The notes under the pieces were generated by a model that was not told the origin of the DNA, searched no databases, and saw only the letters and a list, made by a program, of their open reading frames with translations. Below are positions 1 to 5,610 of a stretch of 5,610 nt of DNA, piece by piece (position 1 is the first letter of the stretch; each line of letters opens with the position of its first letter). The stretch spans positions 1 through 5,610 of the forward strand of contig CAZAMT010000278.1 in the NCBI GenBank assembly GCA_964486145.1. Direction: 5' to 3'. The stretch comes from CAZAMT01 sp964486145. GTDB taxonomy: Bacteria; Bacteroidota; Bacteroidia; Bacteroidales; JAAAOM01. The position numbers were made by a program, and so were the translations under genes.

Positions 1-314
1 TATAAATCAATATGGTTCAATTTTTGCTTGAAAATTTATATTTCGGATATTTAATTTTTAATAAAATGGTATTAATGTAAATATTTGACTTGCTGATTGT
101 TATGCATTTTTTATGACAAATTCATTCAATTTACGTTGTAAAGAACATAACATGCAAACAAAATTACCAGTAAAAGAAATAATATATTTGTTGATTCAAG
201 TATGAATTCCATGGCACCAGTTTTGTACCAACATTGGATGTTTGAAGATAGCATTACACATATTGACAGTAAGTTGAATGAATACCACATGATTCAGATT
301 GAAAAAAACATTTT
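1..314. other. AT-rich leader region upstream of the DUF4783-nadC cluster
   Basis: This stretch has no convincing gene. The first 120 bases are only about 19% G+C, as expected for a promoter-bearing intergenic region. A match to the Bacteroidota -7 consensus TAnnTTTG lies at 183-190 (TATATTTG), about 125 bases before the first good start codon, but I find no TTTG-type -33 element at the usual distance upstream, so I do not call it as a promoter. Two tiny plus-strand ORFs are present: 152-205 (17 codons) and 202-318 (38 codons). Each overlaps the next ORF by an ATGA, the second one running into the ATG at 315. They are too short to call as genes from sequence alone and are treated as a finding. 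The bases just before 315 are A-rich, as is usual for Bacteroidota translation starts. The upstream neighbour lies outside the window. Confidence 0.6.
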
Positions 315-722
315 ATGAAACAACATATATTGAAATCGCGTTCAAAACTTTTAATCATTGCGTTGTTGCTCATTGGCACAGAGCTTTTTGCTCAAATACC
401 ACAAGGAATTACAATATCAATTAGTTCCGGTAATTCGAAGGAACTTGCCAAACATTTTAATAACGATATTGAACTGGTCATTCTTGATAAAGAAGATGTT
501 TACAGCCGTTACCAGGCTGAGCATATAATGAAAGACTTTTTCATCAAATATTCCCCACAAAGTTTTAATATTCTTCATGAAGGAGGTAAAGAGGGCTCCC
601 GGTACGCCATTGGTAACCTGAATACATCGAATGGCGTTTTCCGGGTTTATTTTTTAATCAAGCAGAAAAACAATCAACCATTTATTCATCAACTTCGAAT
701 TGAGCGAGAAAGTGGAAATTAA
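315..722 (+). CDS. Exported DUF4783 family protein
   Basis: This encodes a 135-residue secreted protein of unknown biochemical role. Residues 1-26 form a clear Sec signal peptide: a basic start with Lys/Arg up to K11, a hydrophobic core at 12-20 (LLIIALLLI), and a likely type I cleavage site after LFA at 26. There is no lipobox cysteine, so it is not a lipoprotein. The mature part of about 109 residues matches what I know of DUF4783: an early stretch ending in DIELV (51-55), the DVYSRYQAEHIMKDFF segment at 61-76, SRYAIGNL at 95-102 and LRIE near the end (127-130). The family is thought to have an NTF2/SnoaL-like fold, which I state from memory and cannot verify. It probably acts in the periplasm or at the outer envelope. 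Its last 23 bases overlap the likely start of nadC, an association seen in other Bacteroidota. The ATG is preceded by an A-rich stretch and begins the signal peptide, which supports this start. Confidence 0.85.
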   Translation: MKQHILKSRSKLLIIALLLIGTELFAQIPQGITISISSGNSKELAKHFNNDIELVILDKEDVYSRYQAEHIMKDFFIKYSPQSFNILHEGGKEGSRYAIGNLNTSNGVFRVYFLIKQKNNQPFIHQLRIERESGN

Positions 723-1560
723 TACATACGTAAAAAATCTAATTGAGCTTGCTATTGCTGAAGATATTGGAGATGGCGACCATACATCGCTGGCATGTAT
801 CTCTCCAATGCAGAGTGGAGAAATGGAGTTACTGGTAAAACAGGAAGGTATCATTGCAGGCGTTGAATTGGCCGGTTACATATTTTCTGAGATTGATCCC
901 GAAATCTCAACAACGAGGTTCATTTCCGATGGGGCCAAAGTAAAGCCGGGCGATAAGGTATTTTTAGTAAAAGGAAAAACAATTTCTCTTTTACAGGCAG
1001 AACGACTGGTTTTAAATATCATGCAACGGATGAGCGGGGTAGCTACTCAAACCCATCGGTATGCCGAGAAACTCCATGGCCTGAAAACCAAAGTTCTTGA
1101 TACACGAAAAACCACACCCGGTATGCGCATATTAGATAAATGGGCTGTTAAAATTGGTGGTGGTGAAAACCATCGAATGGGCCTTTTTGACATGATACTA
1201 ATAAAGGATAATCACATTGATTTTGCCGGAGGTATTGAAAAAGCAATTCAATGTACACAACAATATTTATCTAAAATAAATAAACCACTGAAAATTGAAA
1301 TTGAAGCCCGCAATCTAAATGATGTCAGGAAAATATTACATACGGGCGAAATTCATCGAATTTTATTAGACAATTTCACTATTGAACAAACAAAAAATGC
1401 CGTTGAACTTATCAATGGGAACTATGAAACCGAATCATCCGGAGGCATTACTATTGAAACATTGCGTGATTATGCCATGTGCGGAGTTGATTACATTTCA
1501 GTTGGAGCATTAACACATCAAATTAAAAGCTTGGATTTAAGCCTGAAGGCAGTTCAGTAA
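700..1560 (+). CDS. nadC: Nicotinate-nucleotide pyrophosphorylase (carboxylating), quinolinate phosphoribosyltransferase
   Basis: This cytoplasmic enzyme converts quinolinate and PRPP to nicotinate mononucleotide, CO2 and pyrophosphate, the step at which de novo NAD synthesis joins the common pathway. The 286-residue length is normal. The N-terminal domain carries EDIGDGDHTS (21-30) and the ERLVLNIMQRMSGVAT helix (101-116). The barrel domain carries DTRKTTPGMR (134-143), KIGGGENHRMGLFDMILIKDNH (151-172, with the expected H158/R159 and K169), the acidic EIEARN strand (200-205), LLDNF (222-226), the phosphate-binding SGGI (247-250) and SVGALTH (267-273). All expected active-site positions appear present. 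The start is non-ATG: the frame is open only from 658, contains no ATG before M37, and offers TTG at 700 or GTG at 712. TTG 700 lies inside the previous gene, and the overlap suggests coupled translation. The 3' end overlaps yihY by one base. No quinolinate-forming genes (nadA, nadB) are in the window. Confidence 0.96.
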   Translation: MSEKVEINTYVKNLIELAIAEDIGDGDHTSLACISPMQSGEMELLVKQEGIIAGVELAGYIFSEIDPEISTTRFISDGAKVKPGDKVFLVKGKTISLLQAERLVLNIMQRMSGVATQTHRYAEKLHGLKTKVLDTRKTTPGMRILDKWAVKIGGGENHRMGLFDMILIKDNHIDFAGGIEKAIQCTQQYLSKINKPLKIEIEARNLNDVRKILHTGEIHRILLDNFTIEQTKNAVELINGNYETESSGGITIETLRDYAMCGVDYISVGALTHQIKSLDLSLKAVQ

Positions 1561-2510
1561 TGAGTGCAGAGAGAAATCCCGACAAAAAATATTACCTTTT
1601 TGATAAACCCATCCATAATATCGGATACAGGTTGCGAAGGTTTTCACTGCCCGGATTTGAAGGAGTCCCAATGTATTATGTCATCATATTTTTTTGGAGG
1701 GGCTTGCAAAAGGGTTCACTCAATATCAGAGCTTCAGCCATTGCCTTTAATTTTTTACTCGCAATGGGCCCGGCTATCATCTTTTTACTTACACTGGTGC
1801 CATATTTCCCAGTTGAAAACTCACATAACGAAATACTCACTATCCTGCGTGATATGATGCCAGAAAATGCATTTCTGTTTGTTGAATCTACCCTCGAGGA
1901 ATTAACGGTAAAAAGGGGTGGACTCCAGTTTTTTGGTTTTGCAACTGCCGTATTTTTCTCAACCAAAGGAATTAGTGCATTGATTGCTTCTTTCAATGCC
2001 ACATATCATTCCATGGAATCACGATCATATGTGCAACAAAAACTTGTAGCCATTGGCCTTGTTTTGATATTCTCTACACTCATTTTATCATCGGTGTTTT
2101 TAATGCTTTTTGGAAAATTTGCCATGAACAAAATGTTAGAATATGGCTTGATTCGAGTCAATTTCCTGTATTACCTCATCATATTTCTTAAGTGGATCAT
2201 TATACTTCTAATGATCTTTTTTGCAAATTCATTTCTGTATTATCTTGCTCCCCAACGAAAAATGAAATGGAAATTTCTCTCCCCCGGTTCTTCGCTTGCT
2301 ACCATTTTGTTTATCCTGGTTTCTATTATTTTTTCATACTTTATGAATAATTTCGCACAACTCAACCGAATCTTCGGATCCATCGGAGCGCTCATTGCAC
2401 TCATGATCTGGCTGAATTTCATTGCCCTGACACTGCTCATTGGATTTGAACTCAACGTGAGTATAAAAAATGCCCGTTTGAATAACAATGAACTTTTAGA
2501 ACCTGACTGA
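1560..2510 (+). CDS. yihY: YihY/virulence factor BrkB family integral membrane protein
   Basis: This is a 316-residue inner-membrane protein of the YihY/BrkB (UPF0761) family, whose function is not established. Older annotations as ribonuclease BN are a known misassignment. A hydrophilic, basic N-terminal stretch of about 35 residues is followed by the family core. Likely membrane segments lie at about 57-84 (opened by the family motif RASAIAFNF at 57-65), 122-145, 160-184, 202-230, 241-264 and 272-299. The C-terminal signature reads FGSIGALIALMIWLNF (272-287) followed by LLIGFELN (292-299). The loop around 85-120 is hydrophilic and probably extracytoplasmic. The protein is some 25 residues longer than E. 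coli YihY, mainly at the N terminus. The ATG begins on the last A of the nadC TAA (TAATG), so translation is probably coupled to nadC. The family assignment is secure; the biological role is not. Confidence 0.93.
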   Translation: MSAERNPDKKYYLFDKPIHNIGYRLRRFSLPGFEGVPMYYVIIFFWRGLQKGSLNIRASAIAFNFLLAMGPAIIFLLTLVPYFPVENSHNEILTILRDMMPENAFLFVESTLEELTVKRGGLQFFGFATAVFFSTKGISALIASFNATYHSMESRSYVQQKLVAIGLVLIFSTLILSSVFLMLFGKFAMNKMLEYGLIRVNFLYYLIIFLKWIIILLMIFFANSFLYYLAPQRKMKWKFLSPGSSLATILFILVSIIFSYFMNNFAQLNRIFGSIGALIALMIWLNFIALTLLIGFELNVSIKNARLNNNELLEPD

Positions 2511-2529
2511 TGTTCTGCATAGACATCGG
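2507..2529 (+). other. Potential intercistronic hairpin between yihY and pdxH
   Basis: The bases CTGATGTT (2507-2514) can pair with GACATCGG (2522-2529), giving eight consecutive pairs of which two are G-U in RNA, around a seven-base loop CTGCATA. The five-base core GATGT/ACATC is perfect. The structure contains the yihY TGA stop (2508-2510) and ends 13 bases before the pdxH ATG. No T-run follows, so it is not a standard intrinsic terminator. It could be an RNA-stability or translation-control element, or chance. Confidence 0.3.
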
Positions 2530-2542
2530 GTAACGATACTTT

Positions 2543-3181
2543 ATGAAGAATTTTGAAAAATTAAGGCAGGAATACGTTAAGAATGAACTTCGGATAAATC
2601 AAATAAACAATGATCCTATTTCTCAGTTTGCAAACTGGATGGAAGATGCCGTAAATGCAGAAATCCCCGATCCAAATGCAATGGTATTATCCACAGTCTC
2701 CGAAAAAGGAATGCCCTCATCAAGAACAGTACTGTTAAAAGCGGTTTCAAAGAACAGTTTTGTATTTTTCACAAATTACGAAAGCAAAAAAGGCATTGAA
2801 ATTGATAAGAATCCCAACGTCTCGCTCTTGTTTTTCTGGCAGATTCTTGAGCGTCAGGTAAGAATAGAAGGCAAGGCTGAAAAAATTGATCCGGCTGAAT
2901 CCGATCGATATTTTGAAACAAGACCCGTAGGAAGTCGGTTGGGTGCATGGGCCTCTCCTCAAAGCAGACGTATTCCGAACCGCTCATACTTAGAAACGCT
3001 TGAAAAAGACTACAAGAAAATGTTTGACAATAAACCTGTCAAAAGGCCTTCGCATTGGGGAGGTTATGCTGTAAAACCCTTCCTGATTGAATTTTGGCAG
3101 GGCAGAAAAAACCGGTTGCACGATCGTATCGAATATACTAAAAATGAACGCATCTGGGAAATTCATCGCCTGGCTCCTTAG
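2543..3181 (+). CDS. pdxH: Pyridoxamine/pyridoxine 5'-phosphate oxidase
   Basis: This FMN-dependent cytoplasmic homodimer oxidises pyridoxine or pyridoxamine 5'-phosphate with O2 to pyridoxal 5'-phosphate, the last step of DXP-dependent PLP synthesis and of salvage. The 212-residue length matches the family. Seen motifs in order are an NDPISQFANWMEDA-type N-terminal segment (23-36), AMVLSTV (46-52), the FMN-binding SSRTVLLK (59-66), FFTNYESKKG (75-84), LLFFWQ (95-100) and ERQVRIEG (103-110), then SRLGAWASPQS (131-141), RPSHWGGY (168-175), and the substrate-binding FWQGRKNRLHDR (184-195) with R191 and H193. The protein ends in RLAP, the usual family C terminus. All key residues appear present, so the enzyme should be active. 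The ATG lies 32 bases after yihY with no Shine-Dalgarno sequence. It is probably the last gene of the cluster. The link to nadC is both genes being cofactor biosynthesis, which is inference only. Confidence 0.97.
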   Translation: MKNFEKLRQEYVKNELRINQINNDPISQFANWMEDAVNAEIPDPNAMVLSTVSEKGMPSSRTVLLKAVSKNSFVFFTNYESKKGIEIDKNPNVSLLFFWQILERQVRIEGKAEKIDPAESDRYFETRPVGSRLGAWASPQSRRIPNRSYLETLEKDYKKMFDNKPVKRPSHWGGYAVKPFLIEFWQGRKNRLHDRIEYTKNERIWEIHRLAP

Positions 3182-3188
3182 CCTTTTT
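3172..3188 (+). terminator. Weak candidate terminator at the end of pdxH
   Basis: GGCT (3172-3175) pairs with AGCC (3180-3183) around the loop CCTT, and five T residues follow directly (3184-3188). The stop codon of pdxH lies in the loop and the second arm. The position at the end of a four-gene cluster and the T-run fit an intrinsic terminator, but a four-base stem is short, so this is only a candidate. Confidence 0.3.
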
Positions 3189-3364
3189 AGTCATAGATTT
3201 AAGCTATTTGACTGTTTTCGATAGAGCAAATGAAAAAAGATTTACTCTCCCAATGTTCAATTGATCAATGAGGTTGAAAAAGGAGATGAATTTGTTGAGT
3301 ATTTACTCAGCCGGAAGCACCAATTTTAAAAGAAGGTTGCTTAAACGGCAACCCAATTGTTCTT
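3182..3364. other. Convergent intergenic region between pdxH and the trehalose gene
   Basis: This 183-base gap separates the converging pdxH and trehalose genes. It holds the T-run after pdxH and the inverted repeat at 3335-3353. It also has a stretch at 3230-3329 that reads like a short piece of protein-coding sequence if one A is removed from the run of six A at 3233-3238. No intact gene is called. A 39-codon ORF at 3286-3405 runs antisense into the trehalose gene and is dismissed. Confidence 0.5.
3321..3353 (-). terminator. Intrinsic terminator of the trehalose synthase/phosphatase gene
   Basis: A perfect six-base inverted repeat, GGTTGC (3335-3340) and GCAACC (3348-3353), encloses a seven-base loop. 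Read on the minus strand, the stem begins 11 bases after the stop codon of the trehalose gene and is followed by TTCTTTTAAAATTG, a T-rich tail typical of an intrinsic terminator. On the plus strand the tail (CAATTGTTCTTTC) is poorer, so any termination of pdxH transcripts here would be weaker. Confidence 0.6.
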
Positions 3365-5590
3365 TCATACTACGGCCTGCTTCATTTCAACCATCCTGGA
3401 AATAAGTTTTCGTACCTCTTTCACCGATTCAAGATTATACTTTGCATCGGTATTTTTAATACCAACTTTTATGGTAACGGCATTTCTCGGAAGAGCCTCA
3501 AACAGGTATTCATCGGTCCAGTCATCACCAATGCCAAAGATGAAATCAAAGTCATCACCGCGGATATGATTCAAGGCGGCACGTCCTTTATTGATTCCAC
3601 TGGTTTTTATTTCAATAACCTTATTACCCTCCATAATTTCAAGATTAAGATTTGAAACCAAACTGGTAAGTTCATCTTTCAGTTCAATAGCTCTTAAATT
3701 GCCAAGGTCGGGGTCGGCTTTGCGATAATGCCATACCAGCGAAAAATTCTTTTCTTCAATAAATGTTCCGGGTGTACGATCGCTGTAAAACTCAATCACC
3801 GGACGGATGATCATTTTCCAGTCGCTATTTAAAGGCTCAATAATTTCCCAGTCTTCCCGGGGTCTTTTTGACCAAATGCCGTGTTCAACAATCAGAGTAT
3901 AATTTTTATTATTAAACCATGAATCAAAAGTATCCTTATCTCTGCCTGAAATTAACACAACTCTGTTTTTCTCGTCTTCAGCGAGGGTATCAAGCATTTC
4001 CACAAGGGCTTTGTCCGGTTTTGCATCTGTTGGGTTTTTCTGAAAATCGACAAGCGTCCCATCATAGTCAATAAACAAAATCCGTTTTTTCGCTTTTTGA
4101 TAACGCTCAACGATCCTTTCCTGAATATCTTCATTGATTTTTTTGGCAAGGTAATTCTCCTGCATTTCTTTTACTAAATCCATGCTGGCTACAAAATCAT
4201 TTGCCCATTTCTCAATATTATATCTGCTTAACCGGCTTTGCAAAATTTTGTTTCTTTCAATTTGTTGTTCATCCGGAAGGTTTGCCGCATTTTTAATGGC
4301 TTCCGCAATTTCCTCCACATTGTTTGGATTAACAATGATAGCTTCGCTTAACTCTTTAGCCGCACCAGCCATCTCACTTAGAATCAGCACCCCTTTGCTG
4401 TTTGTTTTGGATGCCACGTATTCCTTGGCAACCAGGTTCATCCCATCCCGAATGGGGGTAATCAATGCTATTTCAGCGGATGCATATAAATCAATTAAAT
4501 CTTCAAATGGCAATGCTCTGTAGAAATACCAGATGGGCGTCCAGTTGATATCTCCAAACTTTCCGTTAATTCGTCCAACCAACTCATCTACTTCACTTTT
4601 CATGATTTGGTATTGTTCTACATTTGTTCGTGAAGGAACGGCAAGCAAAATAAGTGTAATCTTTTCCCTGAACTCGGGATAGTTTTCAAGGAAATATTCA
4701 AAGGCTTCAAGCCGCTTACTAATACCTTTGCTGTAATCCAACCTGTCAATGGAAATGATCAATTTTCTATCGGGCGACATCAGGAAATATTTTTCAATTT
4801 CACGCTGCAATTTTGATTTATCTTTCAATGCCCGTTGTTGATGCTGCAATGCTGCATTGTGGAATTTGTCGTAATCAATTCCCATTGGAAAAGCATCAAC
4901 TTTCACAACCCGTGTTTCCAGTCTAATACGGTTAAAAATAGTTTCATGCCCCATCAATCTGCGTACACAACTTAAAAAGTGTCGTTCATAATCGTAGGTG
5001 TGAAAACCGATAAGGTCAGCACCAAGCAAACCTTCCAGTATTTCCATTCGCCAGGGAAGCAGCCTGAACAACTCATAGGACGGAAATGGTATATGAAGAA
5101 AAAAACCAACAGATACCGATGGAAACTCATCTTTGATCATTTTTGGAAGCAGCAGCAAATGGTAATCTTGCACCCATACTTTATCCCCGGGTTTGAGGTG
5201 TGGAATTACAGCGTCTGCAAACTTCCTGTTTACCTTGACATATGAATCCCATGTTTCTTTGCTGTATTCGGTATATTGGGGAAAGTAGTGAAACAGAGGC
5301 CAGACCGTTTCATTACTGAAACCATAATAATACAAGTCCACATCTTTCTGGCTCAGATACACGGGTTCGCATCTTTCTTTTTCAAAAGCTTCCTCAATCT
5401 GAGCCAATTCGTTTTTTGAAAAATCTGATTTATCAAATCCTGACCAACCAAACCACTTGCTGTCGTATTCTTTGTAAAACGATTTCAGCCCTGTAGCCAG
5501 CCCACCCATAGAAGGTTTAATATTGATGCCATCATCTGTTTTATTTACCCCTACAGGTAAACGATTTGATACAATAATTAGTCGTTTCAT
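3365..5590 (-). CDS. otsAB: Bifunctional trehalose-6-phosphate synthase (UDP-forming)/trehalose-6-phosphate phosphatase
   Basis: This 741-residue cytoplasmic fusion enzyme makes trehalose in two steps: UDP-glucose plus glucose-6-phosphate to trehalose-6-phosphate, then dephosphorylation to trehalose, an osmolyte and stress protectant. Residues 1 to about 475 form an OtsA-type GT20 glycosyltransferase. Visible there are SNRLPV (8-13), GGLATGL (29-35), WFGWSG (46-51), QDYHL (141-145), LHIPFPS (165-171), DRLDYSKG (282-289, with R283 and K288) and the nucleotide-sugar motif RDGMNLVAKEY (381-391). A charged linker at about 475-500 leads to an OtsB-type HAD phosphatase. It has DYDGT (508-512, nucleophile D508 and acid/base D510), SGR (548-550), K668 in INKGR, and GDDWTDE (688-694). 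Both halves therefore look catalytically complete. The ATG opens directly into the family N terminus MKRLIIVSNR. Only 20 bases upstream are visible, so its promoter is outside the window. It converges on the pdxH cluster and is probably transcribed independently of it. Confidence 0.97.
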   Translation of the reverse strand: MKRLIIVSNRLPVGVNKTDDGINIKPSMGGLATGLKSFYKEYDSKWFGWSGFDKSDFSKNELAQIEEAFEKERCEPVYLSQKDVDLYYYGFSNETVWPLFHYFPQYTEYSKETWDSYVKVNRKFADAVIPHLKPGDKVWVQDYHLLLLPKMIKDEFPSVSVGFFLHIPFPSYELFRLLPWRMEILEGLLGADLIGFHTYDYERHFLSCVRRLMGHETIFNRIRLETRVVKVDAFPMGIDYDKFHNAALQHQQRALKDKSKLQREIEKYFLMSPDRKLIISIDRLDYSKGISKRLEAFEYFLENYPEFREKITLILLAVPSRTNVEQYQIMKSEVDELVGRINGKFGDINWTPIWYFYRALPFEDLIDLYASAEIALITPIRDGMNLVAKEYVASKTNSKGVLILSEMAGAAKELSEAIIVNPNNVEEIAEAIKNAANLPDEQQIERNKILQSRLSRYNIEKWANDFVASMDLVKEMQENYLAKKINEDIQERIVERYQKAKKRILFIDYDGTLVDFQKNPTDAKPDKALVEMLDTLAEDEKNRVVLISGRDKDTFDSWFNNKNYTLIVEHGIWSKRPREDWEIIEPLNSDWKMIIRPVIEFYSDRTPGTFIEEKNFSLVWHYRKADPDLGNLRAIELKDELTSLVSNLNLEIMEGNKVIEIKTSGINKGRAALNHIRGDDFDFIFGIGDDWTDEYLFEALPRNAVTIKVGIKNTDAKYNLESVKEVRKLISRMVEMKQAVV

Positions 5591-5610
5591 GTGTTTAAAA
5601 ATTGTGACCA

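Noticed and set aside
183..190. TATATTTG match to the Bacteroidota -7 promoter consensus
   Set aside because: No TTTG-type -33 element occurs at the expected distance, and single -7 matches are common by chance in such AT-rich DNA. It is noted in the leader entry but not called.
205..237. Partly symmetrical sequence around CCATGG and CCAACATTGG, considered as an operator or hairpin
   Set aside because: The arms do not pair beyond a few bases when checked, apart from the six-base CCATGG palindrome.
126..290. Minus-strand ORF of 54 codons with a hydrophobic C-terminal stretch (FLLLVILFACYVLY)
   Set aside because: It lies antisense in the AT-rich leader, where T-rich codons yield hydrophobic residues by chance. 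It has no recognised family match and no start signal, and it competes with the plus-strand frames that join the DUF4783 gene.
1564..1857. Plus-strand 97-codon ORF inside yihY
   Set aside because: It is an out-of-frame shadow of yihY, whose own frame carries clear family motifs over the same bases.
1676..2002. Minus-strand 108-codon ORF inside yihY
   Set aside because: It is antisense to a well-supported gene and its product has no recognisable family features.
3286..3405. Plus-strand ORF of 39 codons preceded by GGAG
   Set aside because: The GGAG directly abuts the ATG, leaving no ribosome spacing. The frame reads through the terminator stem and antisense into the end of the trehalose gene.
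4182..4523. Plus-strand 113-codon ORF antisense to the trehalose gene
   Set aside because: The minus strand encodes conserved GT20 sequence here (including RDGMNLVAKEY). The antisense product is low-complexity hydrophobic and serine/alanine-rich, as expected for a shadow frame.
4979..5245. Plus-strand 88-codon ORF antisense to the trehalose gene
   Set aside because: It overlaps conserved OtsA motifs on the other strand (QDYHL, LHIPFPS) and shows no family features.
1..5610. Mobile elements, CRISPR arrays, tRNA/rRNA genes, toxin-antitoxin or defence systems
   Set aside because: No transposase or integrase motifs, spaced direct repeats, tRNA-like cloverleaf or defence-type genes were seen on either strand. 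The gene content is housekeeping.

Overview
The window looks like ordinary chromosomal, AT-rich DNA from a member of the Bacteroidota. The main reasons are a secreted DUF4783-type protein (a family found essentially in Bacteroidota) directly upstream of nadC, A-rich rather than Shine-Dalgarno-type sequence in front of the starts, and a fused trehalose-6-phosphate synthase/phosphatase of the type common in that phylum. A placement below phylum level is not supported by what can be seen.

Layout: positions 1-314 are a very AT-rich leader (about 19% GC in the first 120 bases) with no clear gene, only two tiny ORFs that chain into the first real gene through ATGA overlaps. Positions 315-3181 hold four plus-strand genes packed as a probable operon: a small exported DUF4783 protein, nadC (NAD biosynthesis, probably starting at TTG inside the end of the previous gene), a yihY/BrkB-type inner-membrane protein that overlaps nadC by one base (TAATG), and pdxH (pyridoxal phosphate biosynthesis) 32 bases further on, with a potential hairpin in the gap. 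Positions 3182-3364 form a convergent intergenic region with a terminator-like hairpin serving the minus-strand gene and a short, possibly frame-broken coding remnant. Positions 3365-5590 on the minus strand encode one 741-residue bifunctional OtsA-OtsB trehalose enzyme whose two sets of catalytic motifs are intact.

The genes are mostly housekeeping: two cofactor pathways (NAD and PLP), a conserved membrane protein, and a stress/osmolyte enzyme transcribed towards them. I see no mobile element, CRISPR array, toxin-antitoxin pair, defence system or RNA gene, and nothing that amounts to an undescribed system. The points worth a second look are the translational arrangement of the leader and the DUF4783-nadC junction, the intercistronic hairpin before pdxH, and the small remnant at 3230-3329.
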